64,000 nt of DNA from Gellertiella hungarica (GTDB lineage: Bacteria; Pseudomonadota; Alphaproteobacteria; Rhizobiales; Rhizobiaceae): assembly GCF_014197145.1 (NCBI RefSeq), contig NZ_JACIEZ010000001.1, positions 62,001-126,000 on the forward strand, read 5' to 3'. Below the pieces are notes generated by a model. The model ran no database searches and was not told the origin of the DNA. It saw nothing but the letters and a program-made list of their open reading frames with translations. How positions within the stretch are numbered: the stretch's first letter is position 1; every line of letters starts with the position of its first letter. The position numbers were made by a program, and so were the translations under genes. This document shows, in pieces, positions 56,360 through 64,000 of the stretch.

Positions 56360-58816
56360 ATGGCTGAGAACGCTTTGCGCCAGGTAATCCCCGTGGAGGG
56401 AATGACCTGTGCATCCTGTGTCCGCCGGGTGGAAAAGGCGATTGCCGCCGTGCCCGGCGTTACTGCCGCAACCGTCAACCTGGCGACGGAAAGCGCCGAC
56501 GTGACGCTCGATCCCGCGGCATCCGGCGCGGTCATCGCCGCCATCGAGAAGGCGGGCTATGCGGTGCCGGAGGAAACCGTGACGCTCGACATCGAGGGCA
56601 TGACCTGCGCCTCCTGCGTGCGGCGTGTCGAAAAGGCGCTTGCCGGCGTGCCGGGCGTGGTGTCTGCCACCGCCAATCTCGCCACGAACCAGGCGACCGT
56701 GACGGCCATATCGGGCGTGACGCCCGCCGCCCTTGCGGCGGCCGTGGCCCGCATCGGCTACGAGGCGAAGCCCGTCACCGACCGCGCGGCTGCCGGATGG
56801 GACAGGGAGGCGGCGCGTGCGCAGGAGTACCGCCTGCTGAAGCGCGAAGTCGCGATTGCCGCCTTGCTTTCCATACCCGTCATCGTCGTGGAAATGGGCG
56901 CCCATCTCTCGGACAGCTTCCACCATGCGCTGATGATGCGTTTCGGCGAGCAGCCACTGCGGATTTTCTCCTTCCTGCTCACCACCATCGTCCTCTTCGG
57001 GCCGGGCCTGCGCTTCTTCCGCAAGGGCATTCCCGCGCTGTGGCGCCTTGCGCCGGACATGAATTCGCTCGTGGTGGTCGGCACGGCAGCGGCCTGGGCC
57101 TATTCCACCTTCGCGACCTTCTTCCCCGAGGCGCTGCCGCAGGGCACGGCGCAGGTCTATTTCGAATCCGCCGCCGTCATCGTCGTCCTCATCCTCTTCG
57201 GACGCATGATGGAGGCCCGCGCCAAGGGCCGCACCAGCGAGGCGATCAGCAAGCTGATGAAGCTGCAGGCCAAGACAGCCCGCATCGCCCGGGACGGGGC
57301 CTTCGTGGACGTGCCGGTGGAGACGGTCGTGGCGGGAGACGTGGTCCAGCTGCGGCCGGGCGAACGGGTGCCGGTGGATGGCGAGGTGCTGGAGGGCCAG
57401 TCCTTCGTCGACGAATCCATGATCTCGGGAGAGCCCGTCCCCGTCCTCAAGGAGAAGGGCGCCGAGCTCACCGGCGGCACCGTGAACGGCACGGGAGGCC
57501 TTACCTACACCGTGACCCGCGTCGGCGAGGATACCGTGCTGGCGCAGATCATCCGCATGGTGGAAAGCGCGCAGGGCGCGAAGCTGCCGGTGCAGGCCAT
57601 GGTCGACCGGGTAACGGCCTGGTTCGTGCCGGCCGTGATGGCGATTGCGCTTCTCACCTTTGCCGTCTGGATGATCGTCGGTCCGGAGCCGCAGCTGTCG
57701 CATGCGCTGGTCAATGCGGTGGCGGTGCTGATCATCGCCTGCCCCTGCGCCATGGGCCTTGCCACGCCGGCCTCGATCATGACCGGTACCGGCCGCGCGG
57801 CGGAAATGGGAACCCTGTTCCGCAACGGCGAAGCCCTGCAGGACCTGCGTGACGTGACCGTGGTCGCCGTCGACAAGACGGGCACGCTGACCGAAGGCCA
57901 TCCCGTCCTCACCGACGTGCTGACCGCCGAGGGCGAGGATCGTGCCGCGCTCCTGGCGCTTGCGGCCTCGATCGAGGAGCAGTCCGAGCACCCTGCCGCC
58001 CGCGCCATCGTCGATCGCGCCCGGGAGGAGGGTCTTGCCCTGCAGCCGGTCTCCGGCTTTGCCGCGGAAGCGGGGTTCGGCGTGGCTGCCGAGGTGGCCG
58101 GCCGCCGGGTTGCCATCGGCGCCCGCCGCTACATGGACCGGCTGGGCGTGGATTCCGGCCCGCTTTCGGCAGGCGTGCAAGCGCTTGCGGAAAAGGCCCG
58201 CACGCCGCTCTACATGGCGGTCGACGGACGGCTGGCCGCGGTCTTCGGCATTGCCGATCCGGTGAAGAAGACGACCCCCGATGCGATCCGCGCCCTGCAC
58301 GGCCTCGGCCTCAAGGTGGTGATGATCTCCGGCGACGTCCGCTCGACCGCAGAGGCCATCGGCCGGGAACTCGGCATCGACGAGGTGGTCGCCGAAGTGT
58401 TGCCCTCGGGCAAGGTGGAGGTGATCAAGCGGCTGAAGGCCGAGGGTGCCCGCGTCGCCTTCGTCGGCGACGGCATCAACGATGCGCCGGCGCTGGCGGA
58501 AGCGGATGTGGGCCTGGCGGTCGGCACCGGAACCGACATCGCCATCGAAAGCGCCGACGTGGTGCTGATGGGTGGCGACCTCAAGGGCACCGCCAATGCC
58601 ATCGCGCTCTCGCGCGCGACGATGACGAACATTGCCGGCAACCTGTTCTGGGCCTTCGCCTATAACGTGGTGCTCATCCCCGTGGCCGCCGGCCTGCTCT
58701 ATCCGGTCGCCGGCATCACCCTGTCGCCCATGCTGGGCGCCGGTGCCATGGCGCTCTCCAGCGTCTTCGTCCTCGGCAATGCCCTGCGGCTGAAGCGCTT
58801 CCGGGCCGTCGCCTGA
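56360..58816 (+). CDS. copA: Cu(I)-translocating P-type ATPase
   Basis: 818 residues. Two N-terminal HMA domains, each with MTCASC (residues about 14 and 82), then the P1B-ATPase core with the channel motif CPC in [12 protein letters not shown], phosphorylation site [11 protein letters not shown] in [10 protein letters not shown], and [11 protein letters not shown]. It exports Cu(I). ATG at 56360 follows AAAGGAA. It is controlled by the CueR-type promoter upstream, with copZ divergent and cueR convergent. Confidence 0.96.
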   Translation: MAENALRQVIPVEGMTCASCVRRVEKAIAAVPGVTAATVNLATESADVTLDPAASGAVIAAIEKAGYAVPEETVTLDIEGMTCASCVRRVEKALAGVPGVVSATANLATNQATVTAISGVTPAALAAAVARIGYEAKPVTDRAAAGWDREAARAQEYRLLKREVAIAALLSIPVIVVEMGAHLSDSFHHALMMRFGEQPLRIFSFLLTTIVLFGPGLRFFRKGIPALWRLAPDMNSLVVVGTAAAWAYSTFATFFPEALPQGTAQVYFESAAVIVVLILFGRMMEARAKGRTSEAISKLMKLQAKTARIARDGAFVDVPVETVVAGDVVQLRPGERVPVDGEVLEGQSFVDESMISGEPVPVLKEKGAELTGGTVNGTGGLTYTVTRVGEDTVLAQIIRMVESAQGAKLPVQAMVDRVTAWFVPAVMAIALLTFAVWMIVGPEPQLSHALVNAVAVLIIACPCAMGLATPASIMTGTGRAAEMGTLFRNGEALQDLRDVTVVAVDKTGTLTEGHPVLTDVLTAEGEDRAALLALAASIEEQSEHPAARAIVDRAREEGLALQPVSGFAAEAGFGVAAEVAGRRVAIGARRYMDRLGVDSGPLSAGVQALAEKARTPLYMAVDGRLAAVFGIADPVKKTTPDAIRALHGLGLKVVMISGDVRSTAEAIGRELGIDEVVAEVLPSGKVEVIKRLKAEGARVAFVGDGINDAPALAEADVGLAVGTGTDIAIESADVVLMGGDLKGTANAIALSRATMTNIAGNLFWAFAYNVVLIPVAAGLLYPVAGITLSPMLGAGAMALSSVFVLGNALRLKRFRAVA

Positions 58817-58818
58817 TC

Positions 58819-59208
58819 TCAGACCCGGCCCGCCAGCCCCTCGATGATGGGGCAGTCGGGCCGGTCGTCGCCATGGCAATGGGCGACGAGATGATGGAGC
58901 GACTTCTTCAGCGACGTCAGCTCCGCGATCTTCCGCTCGATCTCGCCGAGCTTCAGTTCGGCGATTGCCTTCACCTCGCTGCTTTCGCGCGCCTCGTCGT
59001 CGTAAAGCGACAGCAGCTGGCGGCATTCCTCGACGGAAAAGCCGAGATCCCGGGCGCGGTGGACGAAGTGCAGACGGCGCACATCCTTCTCGGAATAATC
59101 CCGGTAGCCGTTCTGCCGGCGGTCCGAGCGGATCAGGCCGATCTCCTCGTAATAGCGGATGGTCTTGGGCGGCAGCCCCGATTTCAGCGATGCGGTACCG
59201 ATATTCAT
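58819..59208 (-). CDS. cueR: MerR-family copper regulator (CueR/HmrR)
   Basis: 129 residues. N-terminal helix-turn-helix IGTASLKSGLPPKTIRYYEEIGLI, a dimerisation helix, and the Cu(I) ligands in CHGDDRPDC (eight-residue spacing as in HmrR/CueR). It activates copZ, copA and its own promoter, each with the same operator. The gene is convergent with copA, 2 bp apart. Confidence 0.94.
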   Translation of the reverse strand: MNIGTASLKSGLPPKTIRYYEEIGLIRSDRRQNGYRDYSEKDVRRLHFVHRARDLGFSVEECRQLLSLYDDEARESSEVKAIAELKLGEIERKIAELTSLKKSLHHLVAHCHGDDRPDCPIIEGLAGRV

Positions 59209-59238
59209 GGCGATCTCCGTGATGATCCTTCGAGGGGC

Positions 59239-59269
59239 ATCATAAACCTTCCAGCTGCTGGAAGCTCAA
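59239..59269 (-). promoter_or_regulatory. CueR-type promoter of cueR
   Basis: Minus strand: -35 TTGAGC, 19-bp spacer with CTTCCAGCAGCTGGAAG, -10 TATGAT (59244-59239), 31 bp before the cueR start. Autoregulation is indicated. Confidence 0.8.
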
Positions 59270-59390
59270 GGGGCGTCGCAAACGGGCCAAGAATTTGTTC
59301 TTTGTGTCCACACGGCATTTGCGCCCCGGTTTCGAAGTGATATATCAGCCTCGACATTCAGCCTCAGACGGAAACCCCCGGAAGGATACC

Positions 59391-60827
59391 ATGACCATTC
59401 ACCAGAATCTCATCGGCGGCACCTGGACCGGCTCCAATGCCATCGAGAACATCAATCCGTCCGATACGTCCGACATCGTGGGTCTCTATGCCCGCGCCGA
59501 CGCGGCCGACGTGCAGGCGGCGATCGCGGCGGCCAAGGCGGCCTTCCCGGCCTGGTCGCGCTCCGGCATTCTCGAGCGCCACGCGATCCTGCGCAAGGCC
59601 TCCGACGAGATCATGGCCCGCAAGGAAGAGCTGGGCCGGCTGCTCTCGCGCGAGGAGGGCAAGACGCTCGCCGAAGGCATCGGCGAAACGATCCGCGCAG
59701 GCCAGATCTTCGATTTCTTCGCCGGCGAGTGCCTTCGCCTGGCGGGCGAAACCATTCCCTCCGTGCGTCCGAACATCGGCGTCGAGATCACCCGCGAGGC
59801 CGTGGGCGTGGTCGGCATCATCACGCCGTGGAACTTCCCGATCGCCATCCCGGCCTGGAAGATCGCGCCCGCGCTCGCCTATGGCAACACGGTCGTCTTC
59901 AAGCCTGCGGAACTGGTTCCGGGCTGCGCCTGGGCGATCGTCGACATCCTGCACCGCGCCGGCCTGCCGGCAGGCGTGCTGAACCTCGTTATGGGCAAGG
60001 GCTCGGTCGTTGGCCAGGCCATGCTCGACAGCCCCGATGTCAACGCAATGACCTTCACCGGCTCCACCGGCACCGGCAAGCGGGTCGCCATGGCCTCCAT
60101 CGAGCATAACCGCAAGTACCAGCTGGAAATGGGCGGCAAGAACCCCTTCGTCGTGCTCGACGATGCGGACCTCAACGTCGCCGTCGAGGCGTCGCTGAAC
60201 TCGGCCTTCTTCTCCACCGGCCAGCGCTGCACGGCGTCCTCGCGCCTCATCGTCACCGAGGGCATCCATGACCGGTTCGTCGCCGCGCTCACCGAGCGCA
60301 TGAAGTCGGTCGTGGTCGACAACGCGCTGAAGGCCGGCACGCAGATCGGCCCGGTGGTCGATGCGAGCCAGCTGGCGCAGGACATGGATTACGTGGAAAT
60401 CGGCAAGCGCGAAGGCGCTAAGCTGGTCTTCGGCGGCGAGCGGCTGAACCGCGAGACGGAGGGCTTCTACCTGCAGCCGGCGCTCTTCACCGAAGCGACC
60501 AACCAGATGCGCATCAGCCGCGAAGAGATCTTCGGGCCGGTCGCCTCGGTCATCCGGGTGAAGGATTACGAGGAAGCGCTGGCGGTGGCCAACGACACGC
60601 CCTTCGGCCTGTCCTCCGGCATCGCCACCACCAGCCTGAAACACGCAACCCACTTCAAGCGGAATGCCGAAGCCGGCATGGTGATGGTCAACCTGCCGAC
60701 GGCAGGGGTGGACTTCCACGTGCCGTTCGGCGGCCGCAAGGGCTCGTCCTTCGGTCCGCGCGAGCAGGGGCGCTATGCGGCGGAATTCTTCACCACCGTG
60801 AAGACCCAGTACACGCTCGCCGGCTGA
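59391..60827 (+). CDS. aldehyde dehydrogenase (2-oxoglutarate semialdehyde dehydrogenase-like)
   Basis: 478 residues. PWNFPIAIPAWKIAPALAYGN (Asn), LEMGGKNPFVVLDDADL (Glu), STGQRCTASSRLIV (catalytic Cys) and EEIFGPVASV are intact. The closest named type is the 2-oxoglutarate semialdehyde or related semialdehyde dehydrogenase of sugar-acid breakdown, but this is not certain. ATG at 59391 follows GGAAGGA. It stands alone with its own terminator. Confidence 0.87.
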   Translation: MTIHQNLIGGTWTGSNAIENINPSDTSDIVGLYARADAADVQAAIAAAKAAFPAWSRSGILERHAILRKASDEIMARKEELGRLLSREEGKTLAEGIGETIRAGQIFDFFAGECLRLAGETIPSVRPNIGVEITREAVGVVGIITPWNFPIAIPAWKIAPALAYGNTVVFKPAELVPGCAWAIVDILHRAGLPAGVLNLVMGKGSVVGQAMLDSPDVNAMTFTGSTGTGKRVAMASIEHNRKYQLEMGGKNPFVVLDDADLNVAVEASLNSAFFSTGQRCTASSRLIVTEGIHDRFVAALTERMKSVVVDNALKAGTQIGPVVDASQLAQDMDYVEIGKREGAKLVFGGERLNRETEGFYLQPALFTEATNQMRISREEIFGPVASVIRVKDYEEALAVANDTPFGLSSGIATTSLKHATHFKRNAEAGMVMVNLPTAGVDFHVPFGGRKGSSFGPREQGRYAAEFFTTVKTQYTLAG

Positions 60828-60857
60828 AGGCTGCCGCCCTGGCTGGACAATGGATGG

Positions 60858-60884
60858 AGGGCCGCCTTTCGGGCGGCCCTTTTC
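60858..60884 (+). terminator. Rho-independent terminator of the aldehyde dehydrogenase gene
   Basis: Nine-bp stem AGGGCCGCC/GGCGGCCCT with loop TTTCG, then TTTCC, in the 59-bp gap to a convergent small gene. Confidence 0.85.
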
Positions 60885-60886
60885 CG

Positions 60887-61099
60887 TCAGCCCTTGGTGA
60901 TCGTGATCAGCACGACGAAGATCAGCGGCACGGCGACCAGCGCCGGGATGATGATCGCGGGATAGCCGAAGAAGATGGCTGCCAAGAGCCAGACAAGCGC
61001 GCAATTCACCACGAAGAGCGTCTGTGCCGTCTGCGATCCGCTGGCTGCTTCCTTCAGCATCCAGCCGAGCAGGGGGATGTGGTACAGCATTTTCATCAT
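60887..61099 (-). CDS. small two-helix membrane protein, 70 residues
   Basis: Start ATG at 61099 with AAGGAGAT upstream; the frame is open to 61189 without a better site. TLFVVNCALVWLLAAIFFG and IPALVAVPLIFVVLITI are two membrane helices. A cytoplasmic N-terminus with MLYHIPLLGWMLKEAASG precedes them. No family recognised. It stands between converging ALDH and the purC promoter region. Confidence 0.75.
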   Translation of the reverse strand: MMKMLYHIPLLGWMLKEAASGSQTAQTLFVVNCALVWLLAAIFFGYPAIIIPALVAVPLIFVVLITITKG

Positions 61100-61320
61100 C
61101 GCGGATCTCCTTCGGCCGAACGGGCAATTGACGCCCGTCAATTGACATCGATCAGTTAGAGAGCCGCGCAGGGTGCCGCAATGCGGCATTTCGACCGCTC
61201 GAACCCCACGAAAACGGGGCCTGCCATGCGATCCTTGCTTGACAAAAAGGGCGTGAAAAACGAGTTTCCGGCCACGCCGAAAGCCCTGCCGGGGCTTGCC
61301 ATCAAGAAGGACATCTTCCC

Positions 61321-62271
61321 TTGCGCATCCTCTCCGAAGCCCATTTCCCGGAACTGCCGAACTACTATCGCGGCAAGGTGCGCGAGAATTACGACCTGCC
61401 GGATGGCCGCCGCATCATCATTTCCACCGATCGCCTCTCGGCCTTCGACCGCATCCTCACCTGCATTCCCTACAAGGGCCAGGTGCTGACCCAGACGGCG
61501 CGCTACTGGTTCGAGAAGACGGCGGACATCTGCCCCAACCACGTGCTCGAATATCCCGATCCCGCCGTGGTGGTCGGCCAGCGCCTCGACATCCTCCCGG
61601 TCGAGATCGTCGTGCGCGGCTATCTCGCCGGAACGACCGGAACCTCGATCCTGACCCTCTACAAGAAGGGCGAGCGCAGCATGTACGGCGTGACCCTGCC
61701 GGAGGGCATGCGGGACAACCAGAAGCTCCCCGCGCCGATCATCACGCCCACCAGCAAGGCCTTCGACGGCGGCCATGACGAACCGCTCACTCCGGACGAG
61801 ATCGTCTCGAAGGGCCTGCTCACCCAGCAGCAGTGGGATACGCTGGCGCGCTATGCCCTTGCCCTCTTCGCTCGCGGGCAGGAGCTTGCCGCGAAGAACG
61901 GGCTCATTCTGGTCGATACCAAATACGAGTTCGGCACGGATGCCTCCGGCCGGATCGTGCTTGCCGACGAGATCCATACGCCCGACAGCAGCCGCTACTG
62001 GATCGCCTCGAGCTATGACGCGGCCTTCGAGGCCGGCAAGCGTCCGGAGAGCTTCGACAAGGATTTCGTCCGCGCCTGGGTCGCGGAACGCTGCGACCCC
62101 TATCACGACGAGATCCCGGAAATTCCGGCAAGCCTGATCGAGGAAACCTCGAAGGTCTATATCCGCGCCTATGAGGCGATCACCGGGCAGCGGTTCGAGC
62201 CTGACGACAGCGGTGCCACGCCGCTGGAGCGCGTGCGTGCCAATCTCGCGGCCTATTTCCCGGCCGGCTGA
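61321..62271 (+). CDS. purC: phosphoribosylaminoimidazole-succinocarboxamide synthase
   Basis: 316 residues, of the longer SAICAR synthetase type. [32 protein letters not shown] is the ATP-grasp N-terminal region, [15 protein letters not shown] and [12 protein letters not shown] the substrate loops, and [10 protein letters not shown] the Mg site. It joins aspartate to CAIR in purine synthesis. A TTG start at 61321 is required; AAGGAC is 8 nt upstream and no ATG is in frame nearby. Many Rhizobiales have a second, shorter PurC elsewhere. Confidence 0.92.
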   Translation: MRILSEAHFPELPNYYRGKVRENYDLPDGRRIIISTDRLSAFDRILTCIPYKGQVLTQTARYWFEKTADICPNHVLEYPDPAVVVGQRLDILPVEIVVRGYLAGTTGTSILTLYKKGERSMYGVTLPEGMRDNQKLPAPIITPTSKAFDGGHDEPLTPDEIVSKGLLTQQQWDTLARYALALFARGQELAAKNGLILVDTKYEFGTDASGRIVLADEIHTPDSSRYWIASSYDAAFEAGKRPESFDKDFVRAWVAERCDPYHDEIPEIPASLIEETSKVYIRAYEAITGQRFEPDDSGATPLERVRANLAAYFPAG

Positions 62272-62451
62272 GGCGGGCGCGGGACGCCATATCGGCCTTT
62301 CCGAGCCATGATTGCGCAACCCGCGGCACCGGTGCTGCGGGATTACCCGGAGAGTGTGCGGTCGAAGGCAGCAGGAACGCCCGCCGCACAGATGTGGCGG
62401 GTCAGGGGGAGCCTTTTGGGCGGGGCGTTTCCCGGGAGGAAGATGTGCTTC

Positions 62452-64000
62452 TCAGCCCACCTGCCGCACGGCGGGACCGGGCACGGCATGGCCCTCGGTG
62501 ATCAGGAGATCGTGCAGCTCGCTTTCCGGCTTGTAGCCGGAGACCAGCTGGGAGAGGATATCCCGTGCGGTCACCAGATCCTGCTTTTCGAGCGCCGTAT
62601 CGAGCTTTTCCAGCCACTCCTTGAGCTGCGGCCAGGGCATCATGTCCTCATGGGCCTTCAGGATGCGCGGGTGGTCGGTCGGCAGCGGATTGTCGCCGAT
62701 CAGCAGTTCCTCGTAGAGCTTCTCGCCCGGACGCATGCCGGTGATCTCGATCTCGATATCGCCTTGCGGATTGTCCGCGTCACGAACCTGAAGGCCGGAG
62801 AGCTCGATCATCTTGCGGGCAAGATCGTAAATGCGGACGGGTTCGCCCATGTCGAGCAGGAAGACATCCCCGCCGCGCGACATGGCCCCGGCCTGGATCA
62901 CCAGCTGGGACGCTTCCGGAATGGTCATGAAATAGCGGGTGACATCCGCATGGGTGAGGGTGACCGGGCCGCCCTCGCGGATCTGCTGGCGGAAGAGCGG
63001 CACGACCGAACCGGACGAGCCCAGCACGTTGCCGAAGCGGACCATGCAGAAATTCGTCGCTCTTTCGGCGGTGGTTTCGGCCGCAAGCGCCTGGAGGACC
63101 ATTTCGGCAAGCCGTTTGCTGGCGCCCATGATGTTCGTCGGGCGCACGGCCTTGTCGGTGCTGATCAGCACGAAGTCGGTCACGCCATGGTCCCGTGCGG
63201 CAAGGGCGGTGACCATGGTGCCCAGCGTGTTGTTGCGCACGCCTTCGGCCGGGTTCTGCTCGACCAGCGGCACATGCTTGTAGGCGGCTGCATGGTAGAG
63301 CGTGTCCGGCCGCATCGCGGCCATGATCTGGCGCATCCGCATTTCGTCCCGCACGGAGGCGAGCATGGGGATGATCTTGACCGTGCTCTTTTCCAGCTCC
63401 CGGTGTATGGCATAGAGCGCGAATTCGCTCTGCTCGACGAGGATCAGGGCCTCGGGCTCATGGGCCACGATCTGGCGGCACAGCTCGCTGCCGATCGAGC
63501 CGCCGGCGCCCGTGACCATCACGATCTTGCCGCGGATGTTCTTGTCCATCAGGTCGGGGCGCGGCAGGATCGCGTTGCGGCCGAGCAGGTCCTCGATGTC
63601 GAGCTCCTTCAGGTCCGTGACGGTCACACGTCCCTGGGCGATGTCGTTGAGGTCCGGCACGGTTCTCACGTTGACGCGGAACCGGCGGATTTCTTCCAGG
63701 ATTTCGGCGCGACGCTGACGGGAGGAGGAGGGCAGCGCCAGCAGCACTTCCTTCACGTCATGGCTCGAAATGACCGCGCCGAGCTGCTGTGGCGACCAGA
63801 TGGGAACGCCGCGCAACAGGCTTCCCTGGATCTTCACGTCGTCGTCGACGAAGCCGATGACCTTCAGCTCCGTGCTGCCGTCGAGTGCGAGCGCGATCTG
63901 TCGCCCCGCGGTGCCCGCGCCGTAGATGAGCACGTTCGGCCGCGTGTTCTGCCTGATCTGGCGGCGGTAATCCGCGCCAAGCCAGTAGCGGGCCGCAAGC
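62452..64000 (-). CDS. nucleotide-sugar 4,6-dehydratase (WbpM/CapD type), 5' end outside window
   Basis: 516 codons are visible; the frame is open to base 64000. First Rossmann domain VLIYGAGTAGRQIALAL, VDDDVKIQGSLLRGVPI; second VMVTGAGGSIGSELCRQIV. The catalytic area is LISTDKAVRPTNIMGASKRLAE, with Met where ordinary SDRs have Tyr (MxxxK), typical of WbpM/FlaA1. Complete WbpM-type proteins are about 620-660 residues with N-terminal membrane helices, which lie off the window. It makes a UDP-4-keto-6-deoxy sugar for surface polysaccharide. Confidence 0.92.
   Translation of the reverse strand, partial: LAARYWLGADYRRQIRQNTRPNVLIYGAGTAGRQIALALDGSTELKVIGFVDDDVKIQGSLLRGVPIWSPQQLGAVISSHDVKEVLLALPSSSRQRRAEILEEIRRFRVNVRTVPDLNDIAQGRVTVTDLKELDIEDLLGRNAILPRPDLMDKNIRGKIVMVTGAGGSIGSELCRQIVAHEPEALILVEQSEFALYAIHRELEKSTVKIIPMLASVRDEMRMRQIMAAMRPDTLYHAAAYKHVPLVEQNPAEGVRNNTLGTMVTALAARDHGVTDFVLISTDKAVRPTNIMGASKRLAEMVLQALAAETTAERATNFCMVRFGNVLGSSGSVVPLFRQQIREGGPVTLTHADVTRYFMTIPEASQLVIQAGAMSRGGDVFLLDMGEPVRIYDLARKMIELSGLQVRDADNPQGDIEIEITGMRPGEKLYEELLIGDNPLPTDHPRILKAHEDMMPWPQLKEWLEKLDTALEKQDLVTARDILSQLVSGYKPESELHDLLITEGHAVPGPAVRQVG

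Noticed and set aside
56342-59026. 894-codon minus-strand frame opposite copA
   Set aside because: Shadow of copA, which carries the full P-type ATPase motif set.

Overview
The window is a GC-rich chromosomal segment (or large replicon) of an alphaproteobacterium of the order Rhizobiales, most likely family Rhizobiaceae. This rests on the gene content: a class II Calvin-type aldolase with the [13 protein letters not shown] start, a ScfR-type regulator divergent from pccB, an HmrR/CueR copper locus, NagA/BadF amino-sugar genes, a bd-type oxidase with DUF2474, and many ABC importers. The genus cannot be fixed from the sequence alone. There are no rRNA or tRNA genes, CRISPR arrays or insertion sequences.

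Layout. 1-1.8 kb: an unusual SerC-like aminotransferase with a C-terminal extension, cut by the window edge. 2.1-3.5 kb: a FAD amine/amino-acid oxidase, divergent from an amidase (3.6-5.0 kb). 5.1-15.7 kb: a tightly packed operon headed by a LacI-type repressor, with a family-3 binding protein, a large ABC permease, a GH1 beta-glycosidase, an SDR, a 1010-residue kinase/M23 peptidase/class-III aminotransferase fusion, an aldo-keto reductase and an M24 peptidase. I infer that it takes up and dismantles a glycosylated amino compound, possibly glycosyl-hydroxylysine. 15.7-28.9 kb: amino-sugar and muropeptide-type catabolism, in two divergent operons. One reads BadF kinase, GntR regulator, SIS deaminase/isomerase, NagA, P1 peptidase. 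The other reads MurQ, a CUT1 sugar ABC importer, a Gfo/Idh/MocA oxidoreductase, a ROK kinase and CutC. They share mirror-image operator elements.

29.1-32.9 kb: sulfate/thiosulfate importer (Sbp, CysT, CysW, CysA). 33.3-34.4 kb: class II fructose-bisphosphate aldolase. 34.4-35.0 kb: a tandem pair of nearly identical units on the minus strand. Each has an 87-nt structured leader, a strong Shine-Dalgarno and a 29/30-codon ORF. A TetR regulator follows. 35.9-44.4 kb: the propionyl-CoA pathway (ScfR-type regulator, PccB, PccA, methylmalonyl-CoA mutase), interrupted by a DUF4160/DUF2442 pair with a frameshift and by an antisense ParDE module. 44.5-46.9 kb: a 53-codon small protein, a GT4 glycosyltransferase and a beta-propeller-like protein.

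46.9-51.6 kb: kynurenine pathway (KynA, KynU, aminobenzoate-CoA ligase, divergent HGGYW-type formamidase) around a perfect 20-bp palindrome. 51.6-54.2 kb: cyanide-insensitive type bd oxidase (CydA, CydB, DUF2474) with an FNR-type box. 54.3-59.2 kb: DUF454 protein, HPP-CBS membrane protein, and a copper locus (CopZ, CopA, CueR/HmrR) with three 19-bp-spacer CueR promoters. 59.4-64 kb: aldehyde dehydrogenase, a small membrane protein, PurC, and a WbpM/CapD-type nucleotide-sugar dehydratase running off the right edge.

The most novel items are the duplicated leader-plus-small-ORF units at 34.4-35.0 kb, the LacI-headed operon with the three-domain fusion, and the concentration of toxin-antitoxin-like pairs inside the propionate locus.
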